A DNA stretch of 64,000 bases from Bin80 sp964503085 (GTDB lineage: Bacteria > Bacteroidota > Rhodothermia > Rhodothermales > Bin80): the NCBI GenBank assembly GCA_964503085.1, contig CAZCYQ010000007.1:28582-92581 (forward strand), written 5' to 3'. Positions 35,755 through 43,828 of this stretch are shown here, one piece after another. How positions within the stretch are numbered: the stretch's first letter is position 1; every line of letters begins with the position of its first letter. The translations under genes and the position numbers were made by a program. The notes beneath the pieces were generated by a model. The model did no database searches and was not told the origin of the DNA. It saw only the letters and a program-made list of their open reading frames with translations.

Positions 35755-36255
35755 CTACCTTCTGCGGACGCGGTCTCGTGAGATATCTGTTCCAACTGTT
35801 ACGAGGTTGTGTGATTCAAATACCCGATCAATATCATGGATCACCCTGCGACGAATGCTGCGTTTCAAAAAGGGAATCTTGCTGCGCGATCCGGTTACAT
35901 AGATTCGATAAGGATGCACAAACAGGCGAACATGCCTGGAACCCACTGGAACAGCTTCCACTTGTACTACGACACGGTAAAGTATCCAATCGCGAATTTG
36001 CCGATCTGCTGTAGCCACAGTGTTTGGTGCCGGTGGAGGAATCAGCTCCCAGCCGGCTTCAACGAGAGCTTCCTCAATGCGAGGCAACAGAACGGAATAG
36101 TCGGATTCGTGCTCATAGTCTCTGTAGAGCGGGTACAGCGTGGGCGAACAGCCGGCGATCAGCAGTGCTGAAAGCCCCAATGATAGTAAGGCTGGTGTTC
36201 TGAGGAACAAGAGTCCTGGCTCAGATAGATGCGGAGGGCAAGGCGACCCTGTCAA
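35755..36255 (-). CDS. Hypothetical lipoprotein
   Basis: 166 residues from the first ATG, but this start overlaps the upstream hydrolase by 35 bp. A TTG at 36210 would give MFLRTPALLSLGLSALLIAGC, an ideal lipoprotein signal with lipobox LIAGC and no overlap, and is the more likely start. The mature part is short, basic at the end (RRRVIHDIDRVFESHN) and of unknown fold. Probably anchored to a membrane. Function not recognised. Same strand and probably same transcript as the alpha/beta hydrolase. Confidence 0.65.
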   Translation of the reverse strand: MTGSPCPPHLSEPGLLFLRTPALLSLGLSALLIAGCSPTLYPLYRDYEHESDYSVLLPRIEEALVEAGWELIPPPAPNTVATADRQIRDWILYRVVVQVEAVPVGSRHVRLFVHPYRIYVTGSRSKIPFLKRSIRRRVIHDIDRVFESHNLVTVGTDISRDRVRRR

Positions 36256-37021
36256 TTGAATGCTCCAGAAAATTTATCATTATTTCGTTGAATGCATCTG
36301 GATGTTCCATCATAGGAGCGTGGCCACATTTCTCAATGAAATGTAACTGGGTTGATGGCATCAGCCGATCGAATCTGTAGGCGACATCGGGAGGAGTAAT
36401 TTGATCTTCGGCGCCCCAGATGAGCAGTGTGGGGGCCGTGATACCCCCCAAGTCGTCAACTACGAGATCTTTCATTGAACTGCGAGCAACCCAGACTATT
36501 CGAAGCGCCCGAAGACGGTTTGTTGCCAGTTCATAAATCCGATCAATCAAATCTTCGGTTACCATGGCCGGATCATAGAATGATTTTTCTGCTTTGGCCC
36601 GAATGAAGTCGCGATCCTGGCGCCGAAAAGTTGAAGTGCCGACGTCCGTCTCATAAATCCCCGAGGAGCCAGACAGAACCAGCCCAGCGATGTGTTGTGG
36701 ATGATCTATTGAGTACTTCAGGGCGATCTGGCCTCCGAGGGAGTTGCCGACCAGCACCATAGAATCCAGATCCATGAAGTCAGTGAATTCACGTACATAC
36801 TGAACAAGCCCGCCTACGTTGGCCTCTCCGCGGGGCATCTCGTCAATCGGCAGGTATGGCACGATGGCCCGGCATTTACTTGAGGCCAAGGCCGCCGCTG
36901 CATCAAACCATCCTTCCGGGTTTCCCAAAAGGCCATGCAGCAACAAGACGGGGGGTCTCTCTGAGCCACTGTTCAGATCGACATATTTGAAGCCACCAGC
37001 GTGCTGGAATTCTAATGCCAA
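36221..37021 (-). CDS. Alpha/beta hydrolase
   Basis: 266 residues, cytoplasmic. Catalytic triad visible: nucleophile Ser in VGNSLGGQIALKY, Asp in LIWGAEDQITP, His in EKCGHAPMMEHPDAF. Oxyanion region LLLHGLLGNPEGW. The overall pattern resembles MhpC/menaquinone-type esterases and hydrolases acting on small esters or C-C bonds; the substrate cannot be assigned. Confidence 0.87.
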   Translation of the reverse strand: MALEFQHAGGFKYVDLNSGSERPPVLLLHGLLGNPEGWFDAAAALASSKCRAIVPYLPIDEMPRGEANVGGLVQYVREFTDFMDLDSMVLVGNSLGGQIALKYSIDHPQHIAGLVLSGSSGIYETDVGTSTFRRQDRDFIRAKAEKSFYDPAMVTEDLIDRIYELATNRLRALRIVWVARSSMKDLVVDDLGGITAPTLLIWGAEDQITPPDVAYRFDRLMPSTQLHFIEKCGHAPMMEHPDAFNEIMINFLEHSIDRVALPSASI

Positions 37022-37205
37022 CTTATTGTCTTATTATAGCGAGTAAGAAAGTATGTACCACTCAGGTAAAATATAAGTTTAACGGAGCAAACAACGGGTA
37101 AGTAAATGGGATTCTTTTATTGGGAAGAAAATGGAACATTAGGGTATTTTCCCGAGTACTATTCCACACTTGAAGTCTTACCCATACCTAATCAATTATA
37201 GCTGT

Positions 37206-37301
37206 ATGCCCTGCGGCAAAAAAAGGAAACGTCACAAGATAGCGACGCATAAGCGGAAGAAGCGACTGCGTAAGAATCGCCACAAGAAGCGGAATCGCTA
37301 A
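37206..37301 (+). CDS. 31-residue basic peptide, AURKAIP1/COX24-like (bS22/mS38-type ribosomal protein)
   Basis: A very short gene: starts MPCGKKRKRHK, then ATHKRKKRLRKNRHKK, ends at a TAA at 37299. About two thirds of residues are Lys, Arg or His. It matches the small AURKAIP1/COX24-domain proteins found in Bacteroidota, related to mitochondrial mS38 and mycobacterial bS22, which insert in the small ribosomal subunit near the decoding region. No strong ribosome-binding site. Too short to appear in most gene calls. Ribosomal role is by homology. Confidence 0.75.
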   Translation: MPCGKKRKRHKIATHKRKKRLRKNRHKKRNR

Positions 37302-37430
37302 ACTTGATCGGGTGTAGACGGTCTATGGACCAAGAATCCGAAAAGGTATTTTCGCGCCCACAATTCGACAGCTGCCGCGTTGCTCAGTAGTTACCGAGCT
37401 CGCCGCGTGTGACAAGAATCATTCGAAGCA

Positions 37431-37754
37431 ATGTCAAAAAATGATGGCTTAGGTAATGTGCCACGAGCACTGGGCTGGGGCCTGTTGCTAGGTGGCGGTA
37501 TAGGCTTTACTTTGGGGCTCCTACTAGCCCCCGAGGAAGGTAGCCGACTACGCCGTCGAGTTACCTATCACCTAGAAGGACTGGCAAATCATATTGGAAC
37601 CTTGGCGGAGACCATGAAAACGCCTAGTAAGGACGCCGATGCTCGACAGAAGGGAGAAGCCCTCGTCGCAAAGGCGGAGGAACAAGCGCGAGAAATAAAC
37701 TCGCGTATGGATGAAATCCTGGGGTCTGCGTCAGCATCACGCACGGAGTCTTGA
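37431..37754 (+). CDS. YtxH domain protein
   Basis: 107 residues. One N-terminal membrane helix (ALGWGLLLGGGIGFTLGLLLAP) followed at once by the YtxH signature PEEGSRLRRRV and an amphipathic, charged helical C-terminus. Family members are small membrane proteins linked to stress in Gram-positives; role here unknown. Its TGA overlaps a TTG that opens the next gene. Confidence 0.8.
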   Translation: MSKNDGLGNVPRALGWGLLLGGGIGFTLGLLLAPEEGSRLRRRVTYHLEGLANHIGTLAETMKTPSKDADARQKGEALVAKAEEQAREINSRMDEILGSASASRTES

Positions 37755-38563
37755 GAAGGGGTACTATTGACGACCGTTTTGCAGTCCTTGCTGCGCCGGC
37801 AGATATAATGGTGAGTGGAGGTAATCCGTTTGCTCCCGATGTATTTGACTACCGCTCAAAGACTACCTTCAACTACTTTCATCAGTTGATTCCCGAGCGT
37901 CGACGGGTCCTAGATCAACTTCTAGGGGCTATTCGACGAGAGGAGACCGAAGCGCTGGAAGATATCTTCGGCAAAGGGAGATACGCAGACGTACTGGAGT
38001 TGACAAAAGCCGTCTATACAGCGCCGCTAATGGCAGCGCGCAAACGATTTGAGCCGGATCCGTTTTACAGTGCAGTTGACTTTGAAGGGTTGCCTACGGG
38101 AGCGCAACGCAGGCTTCTTGAAAACAGCGCAATCGTGAGCGGGTTGTTCGGTCTCTTGCGTCCCGATGATCTGGTGCCGGAACACAGTCTCAATCTGTCC
38201 GCCGTTATTCCCGGCATTGGGCCCTTGATTTCCTTCTGGAGGCCGCGTATCAGTCCACTGCTTAACAAGGTGGTCCAGGGTCGCTTTGTTTGGGATTTGT
38301 TGCCGGAATCATTTCGGGATGTATGGGATGACGATGAATCCCACAATGGCCGGGGGCGCGTCAAGTTTATGAACGCGAATGGACGCGAGGTTAAGATGGA
38401 CACCGTCTATCGTGGACAGATGATGAACTTTATTGTTCGGGGGCCGATTGTCGAGCCGGAGGTGCTGGCTGATTGGCGTCATCCAGGAGGTTTTAAATTC
38501 AGCCGGAAAAAATCAGACCTGGAGGGCAGGCACAAGACGATTGCAATGGTTCGCCGTTACTAG
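37751..38563 (+). CDS. yaaA: YaaA family peroxide-stress protein
   Basis: 270 residues from a TTG start overlapping the ytxH-type stop. YaaA (DUF328) limits free iron and DNA damage during peroxide stress in E. coli and binds DNA. Recognised from the N-terminal FAVLAAPADIMVSGGNP, AVYTAPLMAARKRF, the most conserved block SAIVSGLFGLLRPDDLVPEHSLNL, and the C-terminal GGFKFS. The first residues are more divergent than usual (the standard start is ILLSPAKTL), so the true start is not certain. Confidence 0.75.
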   Translation: MRRGTIDDRFAVLAAPADIMVSGGNPFAPDVFDYRSKTTFNYFHQLIPERRRVLDQLLGAIRREETEALEDIFGKGRYADVLELTKAVYTAPLMAARKRFEPDPFYSAVDFEGLPTGAQRRLLENSAIVSGLFGLLRPDDLVPEHSLNLSAVIPGIGPLISFWRPRISPLLNKVVQGRFVWDLLPESFRDVWDDDESHNGRGRVKFMNANGREVKMDTVYRGQMMNFIVRGPIVEPEVLADWRHPGGFKFSRKKSDLEGRHKTIAMVRRY

Positions 38564-38571
38564 GCGATAGT

Positions 38572-39315
38572 ATGCCAGAGTTGCATGTCTTACTGATCCT
38601 GTTTGGTGTAGGCGCAGCGGCAGGTATGGTCAATGTGATGGCAGGGGGTGGTTCAACCCTTACACTCCCGGTACTCGTCCTACTCGGCGTTGACGCTGGT
38701 GTGGCAAACGGCACCAACAGGGTTGCGATCGTTATTCAGAATATATCGGCTACGTTAGCCTTTAAGGCCGATAAAAAGACCCGCTTGCGTAAGAGCATTT
38801 CTTATGGGCTCTGGGCGATACCAGGTGCCTTAATCGGTGCTTTTACGGCAACCAGGATTGAAGATGCTTGGTTTGAGCGGATCTTGGGCGTGCTCTTGAT
38901 TGTGGTTGTATTGACCATGATCATTCCACGCAACAGTCCAGACTCAGAGTCAACAGCCCGAAAGTCTGCTTGGTCTGGCCCCGTACTTGTTTTGCTTGGA
39001 TTTTATGGAGGGTTTATCCAAATGGGGGTTGGATTCCTGTTTATGGCCGTGTTTTTTCATCTCCTGCACATGGACTTAGTCTCTACCACAGTGCACAAAG
39101 TTGTTATTGTACTCCTCTATTCCATACCGGCTTTGCTGGTGTTTGCGATTGCAGGAGATGTAGATTGGGTCTTGGGATTGTCATTGGCTTCGGGCAATGC
39201 AACGGGAGCTATCGCTGCCGCGAGAATTACGGTACGGCGAGGAGAAAAGGCCATACGTGTGGTGCTGATCATCGCAGTACTGATCATGGCCCTGAGAATA
39301 CTGGGAGTTCTGTGA
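38572..39315 (+). CDS. TauE/SafE family sulfite or small-anion exporter
   Basis: 247 residues, about eight membrane helices. Two halves carry the TauE/SafE repeat: AGMVNVMAGGGSTLTLPVLV near the start and YGGFIQMGVGFLFMAVFF in the middle. Both GG-containing reentrant motifs are present. Substrate may be sulfite, sulfoacetate or other organosulfur anions; not determined by sequence. Starts 8 bp after yaaA. Confidence 0.85.
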   Translation: MPELHVLLILFGVGAAAGMVNVMAGGGSTLTLPVLVLLGVDAGVANGTNRVAIVIQNISATLAFKADKKTRLRKSISYGLWAIPGALIGAFTATRIEDAWFERILGVLLIVVVLTMIIPRNSPDSESTARKSAWSGPVLVLLGFYGGFIQMGVGFLFMAVFFHLLHMDLVSTTVHKVVIVLLYSIPALLVFAIAGDVDWVLGLSLASGNATGAIAAARITVRRGEKAIRVVLIIAVLIMALRILGVL

Positions 39316-39486
39316 GAGTTTATCCAGTTGCGTGAGGACGAATGTTGAGTATAATACTCGCTAAGCGCAAGTTAATGGGCCTCAAAGGCTTTACGGTTAG
39401 ATCTACGGAATCGCCACAAAGGTTGTCTGGGACAGATGCTGACGCATGACTTATGCCTATAGGAGGCCAACCAATGTTGATGGTCA

Positions 39487-40158
39487 ATGGAGAATAGTTT
39501 GAGCCTAACCGTACGCGGAGTAGGGCACAAGTATGGGTATCGGAGGATTTTCAGCACTGTTGAGCTTACACTGTTACCGGGGGAGATACTTGCTATTACC
39601 GGTGCAAATGGTTCAGGGAAGTCTACATTGCTTAGGATTCTGGCTGGCGTTCTTCAACCAACCGAGGGGGAGGCGCAACTTATATCGGATGGACAATGCA
39701 TACCAAGAGAGCTTCATCCGCTTAATGTTGGTTTTGTGGCCCCGTACATAAACGTGTACGAGGATCTTACCCTGCGTGAGAACCTTTCCTTTATAATGCG
39801 AGTGCGCTCAATGATTGAGCAGATGGAGCATATTGAATCTGTAGTCGATGAAGTTGGGTTGTCAGACTGGATTGATGCACTGGTAGGTACATATTCGACG
39901 GGGATGCAGCAGCGGGTACGGTTTGCAACCGCATTGTTGCACAGGCCCAAGGTATTGCTGTTTGACGAGCCCACGACAGGTCTAGATGCGAAGGGGAGGG
40001 CAGTATTTGGGACAGTCATATCCCGAGCACAAGAAGCAGGACATCTGGTTGCCATTGCCTCCAACTCCAAGAGTGAAATCCGTTTGACAGACCGCTCGCT
40101 GTGTATCGAAGATTATGCACCGGGATCAGCCGCTCCGGCGCGGTCATCAAGCAAATAA
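39487..40158 (+). CDS. ABC transporter ATP-binding protein (CcmA-like)
   Basis: 223 residues, single nucleotide-binding domain. Walker A GANGSGKSTLL, signature YSTGMQQRVRFA (where LSGGQ is usual; STGMQQRV is typical of CcmA and some drug exporters), Walker B VLLFDEPTTGLD. No permease is adjacent in the window, so the transport partner is unknown. Assignment to heme exporter CcmA is a possibility only. Confidence 0.8.
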   Translation: MENSLSLTVRGVGHKYGYRRIFSTVELTLLPGEILAITGANGSGKSTLLRILAGVLQPTEGEAQLISDGQCIPRELHPLNVGFVAPYINVYEDLTLRENLSFIMRVRSMIEQMEHIESVVDEVGLSDWIDALVGTYSTGMQQRVRFATALLHRPKVLLFDEPTTGLDAKGRAVFGTVISRAQEAGHLVAIASNSKSEIRLTDRSLCIEDYAPGSAAPARSSSK

Positions 40159-40193
40159 GTCGTATACTTTGGGGAAGCAAATACCATTGAATC

Positions 40194-40451
40194 ATGATAC
40201 CCCGCAAGCGAAAGGGCATGATTATCAAGAACACGAACAAAAAGCCATTGACTGTCAAGCTGAAGCACCGTGAAATTGGGCTTCCACCCGGCGGAACAGC
40301 ACCGATTACTTCGGATGAAGTGATGGAGAATTCGATGCGTGATTTGTTACAAGTTCGTCAACTGGCGATCGTGCGTCCGCTCACAGAGCAGGAAAATAAA
40401 GAGGTCCAAAGCCAGTTTGCCGCTAAAAAGAAAGCCAAAGGACATCAATGA
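40194..40451 (+). CDS. Conserved small basic protein of unknown function
   Basis: 85 residues, Lys/Arg-rich, no signal peptide, no recognised motif. Ends in QFAAKKKAKGHQ. The stop overlaps the start of the DUF3524 glycosyltransferase (TGATG-type overlap), so it is a real translated gene rather than a shadow. An alternative start is the ATG at 40218. Nucleic-acid binding is possible from charge, but not shown. Confidence 0.55.
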   Translation: MIPRKRKGMIIKNTNKKPLTVKLKHREIGLPPGGTAPITSDEVMENSMRDLLQVRQLAIVRPLTEQENKEVQSQFAAKKKAKGHQ

Positions 40452-41566
40452 GGGTACTGGCACTCGAGCCTTGGTATGGAGGTTCGCACCGGAACTTCGT
40501 AGATGGACTCACTGAGAATAGTTGTCACGAGTATGAACTCGTAACGATGGCGGCAAGGTTCTGGAAATGGAGACTGCAGGGTGGTGCGCAGACACTTGCA
40601 CGCAAATGCAGACAACTGGTGGAGAATGGATTTACGCCAGATGTAATCTTGGCCTCTAGTATGGTCAATATTCCGGCGTTTCTTGCTTTGAGTCGAAAAA
40701 ATATTGGGAATGTGCCGGTAGTTTACTATCTGCACGAGAACCAGTTGACATATCCGTTATCCAAGGAAGAGAAACGGGATCTGTCCTACGCCTACATCAA
40801 CTATCTGTCGTGTCTGGCGGCAGATCAGGTTGTATTCAATTCGGAGTTCCACTACAACGAATTTATACGTGCCCTTCCCGGGTTACTCCGTGTGTTTCCA
40901 GATTACACTCATCTGCATACAGTGTCGGAAATTCGTGCCAAGAGCAGGGTTATGCATCTTGGAATGAATCTTCAGGCACACGCACGCTATGCCAGCACGA
41001 CAGGTTCGGATGGGGGGTCGCCGATTGTACTCTGGAATCAGCGCTGGGAGTACGACAAGAATCCTGAGGCATTCTTTAGGCTGATGAACCGGTTGGATGA
41101 CGCGGGATGTCGGTTCCGGTTGATACTCGCGGGCAAGCGTTTTGAGGAGCAGCCCTCAGAATTCGATACTGCTTTTGAGCGTTATGCCGACCGGATTTTA
41201 CACTATGGATATGCGGAGGATTTTGAGGAGTACAGTCGGCTTCTGCATCGGGCTGATATTGTTGTATCGACCGCAGTCCATGAATTTTTTGGCATAGCAA
41301 TGCTGGAAGCGATTTATTGTGGTTGTCACCCGTTGCTACCGAATCGTTTGAGTTACCCCGAGCTAATTCCGGAAAAGCTGCATAAGCCGTTGTTGCATGC
41401 TCCAATTCTATACGACGATGAGGAAAGTCTCTTTACAACCCTGAAGGCGATGCTGATGGGAGAGGAACGTGCCCTTCCACACGGAACGCTCCGTGGCATC
41501 GTGGAGCACCTTGACTGGTCTGTTCATGTGGAACAGTATGACACACTTATAGCGTCATTGCAATAG
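40448..41566 (+). CDS. DUF3524 glycosyltransferase, tRNA-queuosine alpha-mannosyltransferase-like
   Basis: 372 residues, GT-B fold. The N-terminus MRVLALEPWYGGSHRNFVDGL and FWKWRLQGGAQTLA are signatures of the DUF3524/GTDC1/QTMAN group, whose characterised vertebrate member adds mannose to queuosine at tRNA(Asp) position 34. The C-terminal half shows LHRADIVVSTAVHEFFGIAMLEAIYCGCHPLLPNRLSYPE, with the GT4 E-x7-E pattern. Bacterial members occur, but their substrate is less well known. Coupled to the small gene upstream. Confidence 0.85.
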   Translation: MRVLALEPWYGGSHRNFVDGLTENSCHEYELVTMAARFWKWRLQGGAQTLARKCRQLVENGFTPDVILASSMVNIPAFLALSRKNIGNVPVVYYLHENQLTYPLSKEEKRDLSYAYINYLSCLAADQVVFNSEFHYNEFIRALPGLLRVFPDYTHLHTVSEIRAKSRVMHLGMNLQAHARYASTTGSDGGSPIVLWNQRWEYDKNPEAFFRLMNRLDDAGCRFRLILAGKRFEEQPSEFDTAFERYADRILHYGYAEDFEEYSRLLHRADIVVSTAVHEFFGIAMLEAIYCGCHPLLPNRLSYPELIPEKLHKPLLHAPILYDDEESLFTTLKAMLMGEERALPHGTLRGIVEHLDWSVHVEQYDTLIASLQ

Positions 41567-41612
41567 GAGTCATAATGCCGGACAGGTCCAACTGATCAAC
41601 CCAGATTTCGTA

Positions 41613-42053
41613 ATGCCTACAGTACATTATCAGCGTGTGAGGACCTTTATGGAGAAAGCGGGTCAGGCAACGCCGTCCGAAGTAATTGTGCCTGACGAGC
41701 ACACCCGGTTACTTCGGGCGCGTCTGATTCTGGAAGAGGCTATCGAGACGGTAAATGCGCTTGGCGTCGCAGTCAAGGTCCCCGAGGGTGAACTGGAAAT
41801 AGATACGTGCATGTTCAAACCAGAGAAGGCGATCGATCTGGAAGGTGTGGCGGACGGTTGTGCGGACATATCTGTTGTAACAATTGGCACATTAATTGCC
41901 TTCGGGATTGATGATGAACAGCTGCTGCGTGAGGTGGATGAAGCTAACCTCAGAAAGTTTGGTCCGGGCAGCTACGTTCGTGAAGATGGCAAATGGATGA
42001 AGCCATTGGACTGGACGCCGCCAGATATTGCAGGTGTACTGGGGATGCAATAG
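41613..42053 (+). CDS. MazG-like nucleotide pyrophosphohydrolase (PRA-PH fold)
   Basis: 146 residues. Helical NTP-PPase fold: RLILEEAIETVNALG supplies the ExxE motif and GVADGCADISVVTIGTLIAFG the downstream acidic ExxD-like motif that together coordinate Mg2+. Similar to phosphoribosyl-ATP pyrophosphohydrolase-like proteins seen also in phages. Nucleotide-pool sanitation is likely; the exact substrate is unknown. Confidence 0.8.
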   Translation: MPTVHYQRVRTFMEKAGQATPSEVIVPDEHTRLLRARLILEEAIETVNALGVAVKVPEGELEIDTCMFKPEKAIDLEGVADGCADISVVTIGTLIAFGIDDEQLLREVDEANLRKFGPGSYVREDGKWMKPLDWTPPDIAGVLGMQ

Positions 42054-42403
42054 TTGCAGGTAGAAGAGCAAAGATTGGGAATAAGACCCCAGGTTGTAAC
42101 CTGTCATGGATCACCCATTGATTCAATTTCACGGGTCACGATAACCCGAACGTCCCTTGCCGCGCAAATGCAAGAGGAAACCCCGTGAGGATTGTTGCCT
42201 GCAACTTGGTATATATCTTCGTTGTACCAATCAGGGAACGGGTGCCTGTGAAATTCAAAAGTCATTGAATTCAGAGGTCCAGCAAGGAGTGCTACAAGGA
42301 ACCATTTTACTGGGAGTTGCAATTCTGCCTGATATGGGTACGGTAGGTGGGAACGCAAGTGCAGTAGATTCGTGAATATCATTAACGCCAGCACACAGAG
42401 TTC
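42054..42403. other. Intergenic, no gene supported
   Basis: 350 bp between the MazG-like gene and the GWxTD gene. Short frames on both strands lack family features. Holds the GWxTD promoter by position. Confidence 0.5.
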
Positions 42404-43825
42404 ATGAACAGAACATGTTATTTGATAGCCCTCTTGGGGCTGCTTCTTACTGCGGCCAGCAGTACAGCTCAACAGGCTCCACAGATTGATATTGATTACG
42501 CGTCATTCGCTTATGACGAACAGGAGTCAATGGTTGAACTATACATGGCTGTCGAGGCGAGTTCACTTGCCTATCAAGCCAGTGATTCGCTTTACATCTC
42601 TACGATTCCACTTGAGCTAAGCTTGCTTAGCACCTCCGATACGGATCTCGATGCATCGGCGGAACGCGTTGTATGGGAGCAGCAGATGGATCTGCAGTTT
42701 GCTGTGATGGATCCGGCTGTGATTACAGAAGGGCAAGTATTTTTGCGGCAAGTCCGGCTAACCGTTGTACCCGGTGAGTACGAACTGCAAATAGCCATGC
42801 CCCTGTCCGGCCAAGATCCCGTACAGGCAAGCCGTGATGTAATCATACCAGACTATGATCAGCAGGAAGGCTGTACGCTTTCAGACATAACACTGGCTTC
42901 CAGGATTACTCCTTCACAGGATAGAGAGGATCCATTCTACAAGAACGGGCTCTATATACGTCCAAATGCCAGTCAATTGTTCGGGGAGGGGGCTGCTAAC
43001 CTATTCTACTATGCGGAGGCTTACAATACTGCATGCGCGGCTTCGGATACGGACGAGTATACCATGCTTATATACGTTTCCGAGGCGAACAGGCCGGCGC
43101 CCATCACGGGGTTACAGAAGCGCTCGAAACGAACAGTGCGTCCAACGGATGTCCTTGTCGGTACGTTTAATTTGTCTGCTCTTGTTTCTGGCACTTACTT
43201 TCTGCGTATGGTAATTCTTGACAATGCTAATGAGTCCAAGGTTGAACAAGCCCGCAAGTTCTTTGTCTTCAATCCCGTAGCAGATTCGGCATTGGCACAA
43301 CCTGTTGTTGCCACGGAAACATTCGAGACAAGTGGTTATGCCACTATGCCGGCGGACGAGGTAGAGCAGGGGCTTGAGCATATTCAGCTTATTGCTACCG
43401 AGCAGGAGTTGCGGAGGATCAGGCGTGTGGAAGATCTTAATGAGCGTCGCCGACTGCTGATGGACTTTTGGTTGGTACGCGATCCCACACCAAGTACGGG
43501 GGTCAATGAGTACCGGGATGAGTTTTACAGCCTGCTAATGTACGCTAACGAGCGTTATTCGATTCAGCGCGTGGAAGGATGGGAGACCGACAGAGGGCGT
43601 ATTCTTATAAAGTACGGACGCCCGAGCACCATTGAACAGCACCAGTACGATAGGGGCTTTAAACCCTATGAAATCTGGAAATACAATAATATTTCTGGTG
43701 AGGGCCAGGCCGATTTTATCTTCGCAGATCTGGACGGATTTGGCGAGTATGAACTTATTCATTCGACCGTTGCAGGTGAACGAAAGCTTCCAGACTGGAT
43801 TAGAAGAATTAGCGAGTCCTATTGA
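42404..43825 (+). CDS. GWxTD domain-containing secreted protein
   Basis: 473 residues with a signal peptide (cleavage near AQQ, about residue 23). The C-terminal part holds the domain's eponymous motif in VEGWETDRGRILIKYGRPS, followed by YEIWKYNN and FIFADLDGFGEYELIHS. The domain is found in Bacteroidota, Rhodothermia and related phyla in periplasmic or outer-membrane proteins; no function is established. The N-terminal part is beta-rich. About 3 bp before asnS. Confidence 0.85.
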   Translation: MNRTCYLIALLGLLLTAASSTAQQAPQIDIDYASFAYDEQESMVELYMAVEASSLAYQASDSLYISTIPLELSLLSTSDTDLDASAERVVWEQQMDLQFAVMDPAVITEGQVFLRQVRLTVVPGEYELQIAMPLSGQDPVQASRDVIIPDYDQQEGCTLSDITLASRITPSQDREDPFYKNGLYIRPNASQLFGEGAANLFYYAEAYNTACAASDTDEYTMLIYVSEANRPAPITGLQKRSKRTVRPTDVLVGTFNLSALVSGTYFLRMVILDNANESKVEQARKFFVFNPVADSALAQPVVATETFETSGYATMPADEVEQGLEHIQLIATEQELRRIRRVEDLNERRRLLMDFWLVRDPTPSTGVNEYRDEFYSLLMYANERYSIQRVEGWETDRGRILIKYGRPSTIEQHQYDRGFKPYEIWKYNNISGEGQADFIFADLDGFGEYELIHSTVAGERKLPDWIRRISESY

Positions 43826-43828
43826 GTT

